A DNA stretch of 33,243 nucleotides from positions 1 through 33,243 of IMG/VR virus record IMGVR_UViG_3300023174_000422. One strand, 5' to 3'. This DNA comes from a virus. Under the pieces are notes generated by a model. It had not been told where the DNA came from. It did no database searches and was given only the letters and a program-made list of their open reading frames with translations. Made by a program: the position numbers and the translations under genes. Below are positions 24,946 through 30,785 of this stretch, one piece after another. Numbering within the stretch: position 1 is the first letter of the stretch; each line of letters opens with the position of its first letter.

Positions 24946-25054
24946 ATTTACCCTTAAAAGTTGTTAGTCAGCAACTATTTAGTTTTTACCAACACGGCTG
25001 GAGACTGTTGCGCTACCCCAGTAGTCCCTAGAGTCAATCTCCATGCGTCTTGGC
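24946..25054. other. Gap between early and late leftward operons with small inverted repeats
   Basis: No coding frame is supported. AGTTG and CAACT arms surround TTAGTCAG near 24960-24976. Further right GGAGA (25000-25004) pairs with TCTCC (25038-25042), enclosing CTAC-CCCA-GTAG (25013-25024). Read leftward, TTGACT is a good -35-like box, but no convincing -10 follows at 16-18 bases. The region probably contains the late promoter or its control structure. Confidence 0.45.
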
Positions 25055-25080
25055 AAAAAAGCAGGGGTCAATGCCCCTGC
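25055..25080 (-). terminator. Intrinsic terminator of leftward early operon
   Basis: On the minus strand GCAGGGG (25080-25074), a six-base loop and CCCCTGC (25067-25061) are followed by TTTTTT (25060-25055). The perfect seven-pair GC-rich stem with a U-tract is a classic rho-independent terminator. It overlaps the last codons and stop of the YbcO-like gene, so the operon ends exactly here. Confidence 0.9.
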
Positions 25081-25421
25081 GAATGAGACAACTGCGGATC
25101 AATTGTAAACGCTGGAATGGGTACGTCAACAGGCCAAGAGTCTTGATCACAAAGTTTTGCAATGGTAGCAATGTGGGCGTGATGCCATTTTCTTTGCCGT
25201 TCCTCTTTACTTAACTCTTTGCCTTGGTCAATCTCGTAATGGCATTTAAGGCACAAAGCCGCCACTAAGTTGTCGTCAGCCTTAACCCCTCTGCCCTTGC
25301 CGCCGCCCCAGTTTGTGTGTGCTGCTTGCACCATATTGCCTGACCCGCAGGCTTGGCAGTCAAGCCCCGCCACCAGCTTTAGTAGTTTTTTGCTTCTTAC
25401 GTATTGGTGTTTTTGGTACAA
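25068..25421 (-). CDS. YbcO / DUF1364-like HNH-type zinc protein
   Basis: Cys22 and Cys25 (CQAC), His35 in AAHTNWGGGKGRG, and Cys57, Cys60, His61 (CLKCH) form the zinc and HNH-like pattern of phage YbcO-type nucleases. The frame opens with TTG at 25421, which keeps the conserved RSKKLL segment and overlaps the zinc-ribbon gene by 62 bases; a GTG at LVAGL is the next option. A nuclease role, perhaps in recombination intermediates, follows from family knowledge and context with ERF and VRR-NUC; catalysis is not proved. Confidence 0.75.
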   Translation of the reverse strand: MYQKHQYVRSKKLLKLVAGLDCQACGSGNMVQAAHTNWGGGKGRGVKADDNLVAALCLKCHYEIDQGKELSKEERQRKWHHAHIATIAKLCDQDSWPVDVPIPAFTIDPQLSHSQGH

Positions 25422-25545
25422 GTATTGTCTCCAAAGTAGTAAATCTGTGCTCGTTAGCGCATTCCAAACGCCGCCTGCGTGTGTTTCCTGTTGAAGTTCT
25501 CGTTTCTTTTACGATAGTCCAAGTCCCACATTCGGGGCATTTCAT
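25360..25545 (-). CDS. Small zinc-ribbon protein, NrdR-like N-terminal module
   Basis: 61 residues from the ATG at 25545 (ATGA overlap with the upstream stop). MKCPECGTWTIVKETR followed by RRRRLECANEHRFTTLE is the NrdR-type ribbon with Cys3, Cys6, Cys29 and His33 as likely ligands; the ATP-cone domain of true NrdR is absent, and the tail is basic. The frame is open to 25593, but those residues lie in the upstream gene and are not ribbon-like. It probably binds nucleic acid, with a possible regulatory role. Confidence 0.75.
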   Translation of the reverse strand: MKCPECGTWTIVKETRTSTGNTRRRRLECANEHRFTTLETILVPKTPIRKKQKTTKAGGGA

Positions 25546-25871
25546 TGGTGCGCCTTGTCCTGCATTCGATTGGTGGCCTCGCGTGTTCGCCAAATCTCTA
25601 TGTCAAGCCTTGCCGCCTCTATCTCCCATTTAAGGGTTTCTTCTTTTTCAATTGCCGCAGCCAATCCCCTTAACAGCTTGGCATAAATGGGGTCTGCGTA
25701 GGCTTCACGTTCTTGAGCATTTGCCGCCTCAAAGCCCATTTCTAGGGCATCTTTCATTAACAAGGCTTTTTGACTTTTGCGAAATTCCTCAAGGTACACC
25801 CTTTGGGCTTTTGCTTCACCGTAAGCTGGCGCTTTGTCTCGGATGGCTTGCGCCGCTTCTTCAGGTTTCAT
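25542..25871 (-). CDS. Conserved hypothetical, helical, 109 aa
   Basis: A charged, almost fully helical protein (MKPEEAAQAIRDKAPAYGEA, then EFRKSQKALLMKDALE, and IEKEETLKWEIEAARLDIEIW). It likely forms a coiled coil. I recall it only as a conserved small protein of early phage operons. Its stop overlaps the ribbon-protein ATG. No catalytic motif is visible. Confidence 0.65.
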   Translation of the reverse strand: MKPEEAAQAIRDKAPAYGEAKAQRVYLEEFRKSQKALLMKDALEMGFEAANAQEREAYADPIYAKLLRGLAAAIEKEETLKWEIEAARLDIEIWRTREATNRMQDKAHQ

Positions 25872-25874
25872 GTG

Positions 25875-26183
25875 TTAATCCTGTGGTGGTGTGCAAGTGT
25901 GAATCGTAGTCAAGTCTGCTGTGCGTTTGCCGCATCGTGAACAGAAGTTTTGCTCTGTGCGCTGTGGTGGGTTGGTGTAGAGGGGTTCATTGTTTGGTGA
26001 AGGCTTACCATCAACGCCAATCACGGGGTCATCAAAGTCACGATAAACATACTCATCTGCGTTGTGTCCCCAATTTGGCGCTCTCCACGCCACAGGCTCT
26101 TGGCTTTCCAACTCGCCGCACCAATTGCATTTATCTTGGTAAGCAATTTCTGCTTTTTCAGCAGGGCAAAAGTGTTGTTTCAT
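25875..26183 (-). CDS. Small protein with two zinc-binding Cys clusters, 102 aa
   Basis: One cluster (CNWC at residues 19-22, with Cys6 nearby) opens the protein, and a second (CSRC at 81-84 with His95 and Cys97) closes it. Between them is EPVAWRAPNWGHNADEYVYRDF and NEPLYTNPP, a PLYTxPP-type block I recall from many small phage proteins of unknown role. The ATG overlaps the VRR-NUC stop. It likely forms a double zinc finger; partner unknown. Confidence 0.65.
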   Translation of the reverse strand: MKQHFCPAEKAEIAYQDKCNWCGELESQEPVAWRAPNWGHNADEYVYRDFDDPVIGVDGKPSPNNEPLYTNPPQRTEQNFCSRCGKRTADLTTIHTCTPPQD

Positions 26184-26446
26184 TTTAAAACTCCAATCAT
26201 GCGTAGAGCCGCGTCAGGGCTGTCAATCCTTGCCAAGGTACTTCCACCCCAACTTTCAAAAAAGTCTTGCTGTAGGGCTGTTAAACGCTTTTTAGCGCCC
26301 GTTTTGATCTCCACCAAGAATGTGTGATTTTTGTAGCCAACCAAAAGGTCAACAGGCAAGCCAATAATCCAAACATAAGCGCCAGCGGCTCGTAAGGCGG
26401 TCACAATTTGATCTTGGTTTGCGTCCACACGTTTAGCGTGTCTCAT
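26180..26446 (-). CDS. VRR-NUC-type nuclease, PD-(D/E)XK fold
   Basis: An 88-residue stand-alone nuclease: Asp33 in GLPVDLLVGY and Glu46/Lys48 in FLVEIKTG form the D...ExK active site, followed by LTALQQDFFESWGG, the typical helical Q-motif. Phage VRR-NUC proteins are usually Holliday-junction or branched-DNA nucleases acting in recombination or packaging-substrate cleanup. The frame overlaps the preceding gene by 14 bases. Confidence 0.85.
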   Translation of the reverse strand: MRHAKRVDANQDQIVTALRAAGAYVWIIGLPVDLLVGYKNHTFLVEIKTGAKKRLTALQQDFFESWGGSTLARIDSPDAALRMIGVLK

Positions 26447-26702
26447 TCATTCGCTTTCTTAAATCAACGGCGGCCGCTGATCCACGGCGTTTTTCTATGT
26501 CTAAGTAAACCTGTGACCACCATGCCGATGCTTTGATTTTCCCAAGGTCTTTCACTTTCTTGCGGTATCTCTGCACCCACTCCCGCGCTTCCATCGTCCT
26601 CATAGTCTCCAGTAGCTCTAAGCGCTGCTGTGGTGTCAGCGTAGCTAAGTTGGTGGGTTTCTTTGTGCTGGTCAAGGAATCGGTTTGCTTCAATTCGGTC
26701 AT
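26433..26702 (-). CDS. Conserved hypothetical, 89 aa
   Basis: Contains LTPQQRLELLETMRTMEAREWVQRYRKKVKDLG, then ASAWWSQVYLDIEKRRGSAAAVDLRKRMNE. I recall this AREWVQRYRxK...W...DIEKRRG block in small phage proteins adjacent to VRR-NUC genes, usually without assigned function. It is highly charged and helical. The gene starts immediately after the methyltransferase stop and overlaps VRR-NUC. Confidence 0.65.
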   Translation of the reverse strand: MTELKQTDSLTSTKKPTNLATLTPQQRLELLETMRTMEAREWVQRYRKKVKDLGKIKASAWWSQVYLDIEKRRGSAAAVDLRKRMNETR

Positions 26703-27632
26703 TCATGCTAATTCCAAAGAAAGTTGGCTTATGCGTTTATCTTGCAAAGGTTTGTAATTAAGATTTAATTCACATCCTAAATATTGCCGACCAAGGTCTT
26801 GTGCCACTTGTGCTGTTGTACCGCTACCCATAAAAGGGTCAAGCACTACACCGCCAACTGGTGCACCAGCAAGTATGCAAGGCTCAATTAATTCTGTTGG
26901 GAAAACTGCAAAATGTGCGCCAGCATACGGTTTGGTGTTAACTGTCCAAACGCTGCGTTTGTTTGCCATTTCGTAAGATTTTTCCAAACCACCGTGTGGC
27001 GGCAATCCACTTCCCTCATTGTGATACTTACCATCAGCTCTGTCTCTTGTTCCCCAATCTTGTTTAACAGGGTCTTTGATGGATTCGTGATCGTAATAAT
27101 ATTTATGAGATTTGCTTAATAAAAATATGTATTCATGCGCTTTTGTGCATCGATCTTGCACAGATTCAGGCATGGGGTTGGGTTTGTGCCAAATAATATC
27201 TTGACGTAAATACCAACCATCAGCACGAAGCGCAAAAGCAAGCATCCAAGGTATGCCAATTAAGTCTTTTTCTTTAAGGCCTTCAAGTTTTAATCCGCGC
27301 TTATGGCAAATTTCAACCTCTGAGAATTTTTGACTTGCAATTGATTGCTTACCTTGACGTTGACCTTGGCCAGGTCGGTAGTTGTAATAGCTATCCCCAA
27401 TGTTTAGCCACAGCGTCCCATCATTCTCCAAAACGTCCCACACACACCTAAAAACCTCCACCATTGATTTAATGTAATCCTCGGGAGTTTCTTCAAGGCC
27501 AATTTGCCCATCATGTCCATAATCTCGCAGACCATAGTAAGGGGGGCTAGTAACGCAAGTTTGTGCCTTTATACCCTGCTCTTTCCACCTACGCATAGTT
27601 TCCCTGCAATCACCAAATTCAATTTTGTTCAT
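26703..27632 (-). CDS. DNA methyltransferase, beta class (probably N4-cytosine)
   Basis: Motif IV is TSPPY at residues 28-32 (VTSPPYYGLRDYG) and motif I is DPFMGSGTT at 265-273; IV-before-I order defines the beta class. TSPPYYGLRDYG is a common phage-type signature, usually assigned to N4-cytosine or N6-adenine targets. Residues 96-117 (GQGQRQGKQS and on) may be the recognition segment. It is an orphan enzyme with no restriction partner. The start overlaps the preceding stop as ATGA. Confidence 0.92.
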   Translation of the reverse strand: MNKIEFGDCRETMRRWKEQGIKAQTCVTSPPYYGLRDYGHDGQIGLEETPEDYIKSMVEVFRCVWDVLENDGTLWLNIGDSYYNYRPGQGQRQGKQSIASQKFSEVEICHKRGLKLEGLKEKDLIGIPWMLAFALRADGWYLRQDIIWHKPNPMPESVQDRCTKAHEYIFLLSKSHKYYYDHESIKDPVKQDWGTRDRADGKYHNEGSGLPPHGGLEKSYEMANKRSVWTVNTKPYAGAHFAVFPTELIEPCILAGAPVGGVVLDPFMGSGTTAQVAQDLGRQYLGCELNLNYKPLQDKRISQLSLELA

Positions 27633-27976
27633 GACCTACCTCGCAACGCATCAAGTTTGGCTTTTATGTCCGCAGGCATTGGGACTGCTCTTGCACGGTC
27701 TTGGGCAATTTTTTCAAGGATGTGAGTGGTCTTTTTAACTTCGGGTATCTCAGCCCCATCCCAACGTCTTTGGTTAAGGTAAACAGCCGGTGAGGGTATA
27801 TAAGCCCCACCGTCTTTGCGCCATTGGTCGGTGGTTTTCATCCATTCAATGTGTTTGATTATTTGATCAGCACAGCTATCACAATAATACTTTTCCCACC
27901 GCTTGAGGCAATCAGACTTGCCCCCTTTGCGTGTACTGATAGGCCAAGCAGCCCAAAATTGTTCAAAGTTTGTCAT
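27629..27976 (-). CDS. Replication-protein-like domain, 115 aa
   Basis: MTNFEQFWAAWPISTRKGGKSDCLKRWEKYYC, then EWMKTTDQWRKDGGAYIPSPAVYLNQRRWDGAEI. This FxxFWxxYP...K...W...YIPxPxxYLNQRRW block is that of the C-terminal domain of phage replication initiators and helicase-loader-type proteins. Here it stands alone. The ATG at 27976 has GGGAGAAGAG before it and overlaps the preceding TGA; a longer start at 28015 would run inside the upstream gene. A role in recruiting host replication proteins is inference. Confidence 0.75.
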   Translation of the reverse strand: MTNFEQFWAAWPISTRKGGKSDCLKRWEKYYCDSCADQIIKHIEWMKTTDQWRKDGGAYIPSPAVYLNQRRWDGAEIPEVKKTTHILEKIAQDRARAVPMPADIKAKLDALRGRS

Positions 27977-28386
27977 CTCTTCTCCCTTGTTGCTCTTTGG
28001 TGAATGTTGGAGCAAAGCACAGCCTTACCGTGATCAAAATCAAAGTTCGCCTGTGCCTCGATGTTGCTCTTCGGAGCCATGTCATCGCATCGCACTGTCT
28101 CAGACTGTTTCAACCACCGCGCTCTAAGACTAAGCCCACGCTCCCCGATTTGGCTTGCTCGTGTATCGGGGTATCTCAATCGCAACCATCGACGTACCGC
28201 ATTGCGTTGTCCAAAAGCAAAAACCCCGCAAGATGCTCTGTGGTCTTGGCTCTTGGCGAGAGCAGCAGCTAAACGATTGAATCGACAAAAGTCACGCTTG
28301 CCACCTTGCAAGACCACACAGTACCCTGCGGGGTTCTCTGTCGATTCATCGTCTAAATGCCACTCTAGACGGTTGTGAGTATACAT
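27973..28386 (-). CDS. Unidentified ORF, 137 aa, carrying interleaved inverted repeats
   Basis: An open frame MYTHNRLEWHLDDEST..., rich in Arg and Cys, that ends in ATGA overlap with the replication-like gene, which is the main support for it being translated. No family is recognised. AVRRWLRLRYPDTRASQIGERG (residues 63-84) could be a helix-turn-helix-type segment. It contains a 27-base inverted repeat and two shorter ones, unlike ordinary coding DNA. No ribosome binding site precedes its ATG. An overlapping rightward frame of 105 residues has no better claim. It may instead be a structured non-coding region or replication origin. Confidence 0.5.
   Translation of the reverse strand: MYTHNRLEWHLDDESTENPAGYCVVLQGGKRDFCRFNRLAAALAKSQDHRASCGVFAFGQRNAVRRWLRLRYPDTRASQIGERGLSLRARWLKQSETVRCDDMAPKSNIEAQANFDFDHGKAVLCSNIHQRATREKR
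28143..28171. repeat. Inverted repeat, 7-bp arms
   Basis: CCCCGAT at 28143-28149 and ATCGGGG at 28165-28171 form a GC-rich hairpin with a 15-base loop. It lies within the unidentified ORF beside the larger inverted repeats. No T-tract follows, so it is not an intrinsic terminator. Confidence 0.7.
28222..28347. repeat. Two interleaved inverted repeats
   Basis: Arm 28222-28248 pairs with 28309-28335, matching at 23 of 27 positions (AACCCCGCA and TGTGGTCTTG are the exact outer and inner blocks). A second pair, GAATCGACA (28279-28287) and TGTCGATTC (28339-28347), starts in the first loop and ends outside the first arm. The order A-B-A'-B' permits a pseudoknot or two alternative folds. Read as the leftward transcript, two of the four mismatches in the long stem become G-U pairs. 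Confidence 0.8.
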
Positions 28387-28393
28387 AATTTTT

Positions 28394-28549
28394 TTAAGTT
28401 GTAAACCACTCGGGTCTAAGGTCTCTGAGCTGGCGCATTCGCAACTCAGGCACGGTTTTCCACATAGAAACTGCTGCCCTAGAAATCTTCAATAGCCTAG
28501 CAAGCTCACTTTGTGAGCCTGCTAACTGAATAATCTGTTCTTTTGTCAT
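28394..28549 (-). CDS. Cro-like helix-turn-helix repressor, 51 aa
   Basis: Translated directly: starts ATG at 28549-28547 and stops TAA at 28396-28394. The product begins MTKEQIIQLAGSQSELARLL and continues KISRAAVSMWKTVPELRMRQ. GSQSELARLLKISRAAVSMW is a clear helix-turn-helix, and the W-K-x-VPxLR tail is typical of small Cro-type proteins. It is the first gene of the leftward operon, beside the divergent control region, as Cro is in lambda-like phages. It would bind that region to repress early promoters. No partner CI repressor is seen. Confidence 0.85.
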   Translation of the reverse strand: MTKEQIIQLAGSQSELARLLKISRAAVSMWKTVPELRMRQLRDLRPEWFTT

Positions 28550-28693
28550 AGGATTATTCTATGTTAAGACAAATAAACAACAAAGCCCACACAAAATAGT
28601 CAGGAATTAAATAAAGTGCTTGCATGAGTGTTAATTAATCTTAACAATACACCCATGCCCCAGCAAATCGCATAGGGTCTTTAAGGAAACAAA
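28550..28693. promoter_or_regulatory. Divergent early promoter / operator region
   Basis: An AT-rich gap between the Cro-like gene and the rightward operon. Rightward candidate: TTGCAT (28620-28625), 17-base spacer, AACAAT (28643-28648). Leftward candidate: TTGTTG, 16 bases, TAGAAT upstream of 28549. GTTAAGA occurs at 28564-28570 and in reverse at about 28639-28645, as possible operator half-sites. A weak stem ACCC-ATGC/GCATAGGGT lies near 28650-28678. AAGGAA precedes the ATG at 28694. The promoters are predicted by eye only. Confidence 0.55.
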
Positions 28694-28891
28694 ATGAGAG
28701 TTACCCACCTAAATAAAAGCGGATTAGGAATGGCAAGCAAAACAGCTTGCGGTCGCAATATCTTACGAACACCCATTTCAGTTAATTGGGCAGGTTTCAA
28801 ACAAGAGCCAACAGAATATCGCTGCATCAAATGCGTTTCAAGCAAGCAGTTTGAACTCAACGCAAAAATGGATGCAAAAAAAGCCAACTAA
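28694..28891 (+). CDS. Small conserved protein, 65 aa, with CxxC
   Basis: MRVTHLNKSGLGMASKTACGRNILRTPISV, then CIKCVSSKQFELN. I recall this NKSGLGxAxKTACGRNxLRTP block with a C-terminal CxKC in small early phage proteins of unknown function. The single CIKC pair with an earlier Cys may bind zinc. It is first in the rightward operon with ribosome binding site AAGGAA. Confidence 0.75.
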   Translation: MRVTHLNKSGLGMASKTACGRNILRTPISVNWAGFKQEPTEYRCIKCVSSKQFELNAKMDAKKAN

Positions 28892-28896
28892 ACAAT

Positions 28897-28910
28897 GGGG
28901 CGCAAGCCCC
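28897..28910 (+). other. GNRA-loop hairpin between small genes
   Basis: GGGGC, GCAA, GCCCC: a five-pair GC stem with a GCAA tetraloop, immediately after the 65-aa gene and before the next ribosome binding site (AAAGGAAC). There is no T-tract, so it is more likely an RNA stability or spacing element than a terminator. Confidence 0.6.
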
Positions 28911-28925
28911 TACAAAGGAACAACC

Positions 28926-29042
28926 ATGTTTGAAATAGAAAAATACAAAAAACCTACCGATTGGTTTCAAGTCGCCATGTGGATCGTATCGATTGCTGCC
29001 ATCTTGGTGGTTGCTCTCGACATATTTGTTTGGAGAGCATGA
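28926..29042 (+). CDS. Single-pass membrane protein, 38 aa
   Basis: MFEIEKYKKPTDWFQVAMWI followed by a hydrophobic stretch to FVWRA; residues about 15-35 span the membrane, and the N-terminus is charged. AAAGGAAC before the ATG is a good ribosome binding site. Its stop overlaps the next ATG (ATGA). Small membrane proteins in early operons may affect host envelope or superinfection; this is inference. Confidence 0.7.
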   Translation: MFEIEKYKKPTDWFQVAMWIVSIAAILVVALDIFVWRA

Positions 29043-29314
29043 TGTTAGATGACGGCGATGAGGGTGAATTTATCACCTATTTAATTTGGGATGAAGTAAC
29101 CGTTAAATGGTCTTGGTCTGAGGGTGACGATTGGGAAACAGATGGCTACTTTGACATTTTTGTTTACAAAGATGGCTTAGACATTACTTACGACATTCCC
29201 AAATTGCATTTCAAATGGATTGAAGAAGAAGTTAAAAAACAAGCAGGCTATGAGCCACCAAGCCACCAGCGTGTTGCAAGTGCCATTAACGGCTATTTCA
29301 ACAAAACTTTTTAA
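29039..29314 (+). CDS. Acidic hypothetical protein, 91 aa
   Basis: From the ATG at 29039 the product is MMLDDGDEGEFITYLIWDEV, then KWSWSEGDDWETDGYFDIFVYKDG, and a helical end (HFKWIEEEVKKQAG). The upstream frame extension to 28961 lies in the preceding gene and is unlikely. Low pI and aromatic content suggest a small globular protein, perhaps a DNA mimic or protein inhibitor, but no family is recognised. Confidence 0.6.
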   Translation: MMLDDGDEGEFITYLIWDEVTVKWSWSEGDDWETDGYFDIFVYKDGLDITYDIPKLHFKWIEEEVKKQAGYEPPSHQRVASAINGYFNKTF

Positions 29315-29322
29315 GGATACCC

Positions 29323-29565
29323 ATGAAATACGCACTTTTACTCTTGGTGCTGGTCGGCTGCGCCAGCGAACCAAAGATGACCGAACAAAAGCTCATTATG
29401 GATAAAGAAATTCAAGCAATGGGCAGAAATGAAGTTATCGATGCCGTGAAGCAATGCGAAACCTCAGGGCTTCGCGCCATCACAATTTATGGCAAACGCA
29501 AGATCAATGGCTATACCGCAGAGACCATCGTAGATGTGACCTGTGGCCCTAAATGGTATTACTAA
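29323..29565 (+). CDS. Predicted lipoprotein, 80 aa
   Basis: MKYALLLLVLVGCASEP: a short signal peptide with lipobox LVGC, so Cys13 would be lipidated. No Asp at +2, hence likely outer membrane in Gram-negative hosts. The mature part has two further Cys (in KQCETSGLR and VDVTCGPKW) that could form a disulfide. It is not next to the spannin-like gene. Possible roles include superinfection exclusion or an outer-membrane spannin partner. AAGGATACCC precedes the ATG. Confidence 0.72.
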   Translation: MKYALLLLVLVGCASEPKMTEQKLIMDKEIQAMGRNEVIDAVKQCETSGLRAITIYGKRKINGYTAETIVDVTCGPKWYY

Positions 29566-29574
29566 GGAAAAATC

Positions 29575-30180
29575 ATGGAAACACCAATCGGAAAAAACAT
29601 CGCCGCAGCATTTGTCAAGGCACAGCGCCAGTTTGGGCCAGCTCTAAAAACCTCTGTAAACCCGCATTTTCGGTCTAAGTATGCTGACCTGTCTAACTGC
29701 ATTGAGGCTGTTATTGACGCTTTAAACAGCAATGGCATCGGTCTTATGCAACGCACCTATGAATCCAAAGACGGCGTGATGGTTGAGACAATCTTTGTCC
29801 ACGAATCGGGCGAGGTTATGGAATGCGGTCTTTTGCACGTTCCTGCCAGCAAACAAGACCCACAGGGTTACGGCTCGGCATTAACCTATGCCAGGCGTTA
29901 CAGCCTATTAGCTGCAACTGGGTTAGCGCCTGAGGATGACGATGGCAACAGCGCCAGCCGCCGCACCGAAATTAAGTCCACAGTCAATGAAAGCCAAATA
30001 GCTGACCTGTTGGCGGCAATGGATGAGGTCACCACCATTAAAGAGCTTCAGCAAGCCTACAAAGACGCTTACAAGGCCACAAATGGCGAGCAGGCATGGC
30101 AGGCCAAGGTCATAGCCAAAAAAGACGGCAAAAAGGCGCAATTGGAAGCCACATTGTCTGAACAACTGAAAGGCAAATAA
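29575..30180 (+). CDS. ERF-family single-strand annealing protein
   Basis: Residues 8-125 carry the ERF core: AAFVKAQRQFGPALKTSVNPHFRSKYADLSN, then GYGSALTYARRYSLLAATGLAPEDDDGN. This is the P22 Erf-type fold that anneals single strands in phage recombination. The C-terminal 70 residues are a charged helical tail. The gene is followed at once by the exonuclease (TAATG overlap), the usual pairing of annealase and nuclease. P22 Erf circularises the genome after injection; the same is inferred here. Confidence 0.92.
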   Translation: METPIGKNIAAAFVKAQRQFGPALKTSVNPHFRSKYADLSNCIEAVIDALNSNGIGLMQRTYESKDGVMVETIFVHESGEVMECGLLHVPASKQDPQGYGSALTYARRYSLLAATGLAPEDDDGNSASRRTEIKSTVNESQIADLLAAMDEVTTIKELQQAYKDAYKATNGEQAWQAKVIAKKDGKKAQLEATLSEQLKGK

Positions 30181-30785
30181 TGGAACAACGATCAGAGGAA
30201 TGGTTTGCCGCTAGATGTGGCAAGGTTACCGCCAGCCGCGTGGCAGACATCATTGCCAAAACCAAGACAGGGCCAAGTGCTAGCCGCGAAAATTACCTTG
30301 CCCAATTGGTCTGCGAAAGGTTAACCGGCAAGCCTGCCGAGTCCTACAGCAACGCAGCAATGGCTTGGGGAACGGAGCAGGAAGAATTTGCCCGCGCCGC
30401 TTATGAGGCAAGGATGGACATTTTAGTAACAGAGGTGGGGTTTATCGACCACCCTTGGATTGCTATGTCGGGCGCAAGTCCTGATGGTTTGGCAGCCGAG
30501 GGCATGGTTGAGATTAAATGCCCAAACACTGCCACACACATTGAAACGTTGTTAACTCAAACTGTACCGGCTAAATACATAACGCAAGTAATGTGGCAAA
30601 TGTGTTCTGCCAATCGTCCTTGGGTAGACTTTGTAAGCTTCGATCCGCGATTACCCGAGAAACATCAGCTATTCATCAAACGCATTAACTATGACCCCGA
30701 AATGGTTAATTTGCTTGAGAATTCAGTCATCCAGTTCTTGGGTGATGTAGACCTAAAAATCCAACAATTAGAAAGCCTGCCATGA
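30180..30785 (+). CDS. YqaJ-type viral exonuclease (lambda Exo family)
   Basis: MEQRSEEWFAARCGKVTASRVADII is the family start. The PD-(D/E)XK site is Asp102 in GASPDG and Glu111-x-Lys113 in MVEIKCP, with the helix MAWGTEQEEFARAAYE before it and QVMWQMCSANRPWVDFVSFDP after it. It resects double-strand ends to feed the ERF annealase encoded just upstream. Length 201, normal for the family. Confidence 0.92.
   Translation: MEQRSEEWFAARCGKVTASRVADIIAKTKTGPSASRENYLAQLVCERLTGKPAESYSNAAMAWGTEQEEFARAAYEARMDILVTEVGFIDHPWIAMSGASPDGLAAEGMVEIKCPNTATHIETLLTQTVPAKYITQVMWQMCSANRPWVDFVSFDPRLPEKHQLFIKRINYDPEMVNLLENSVIQFLGDVDLKIQQLESLP

Noticed and set aside
25000-25042. tRNA-like or small-RNA fold
   Set aside because: Stems are only 4-5 pairs and there is no T-arm GTTCGA-type sequence or CCA-compatible acceptor.
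26464-26706. Leftward 80-residue frame MNDRIEANR...
   Set aside because: Alternative frame across the recognised 89-aa conserved protein.
28061-28378. Rightward 105-residue frame
   Set aside because: Antisense to the leftward ORF that has an ATGA overlap with its neighbour; no promoter or ribosome binding site seen. Kept in mind because the leftward ORF is itself uncertain.
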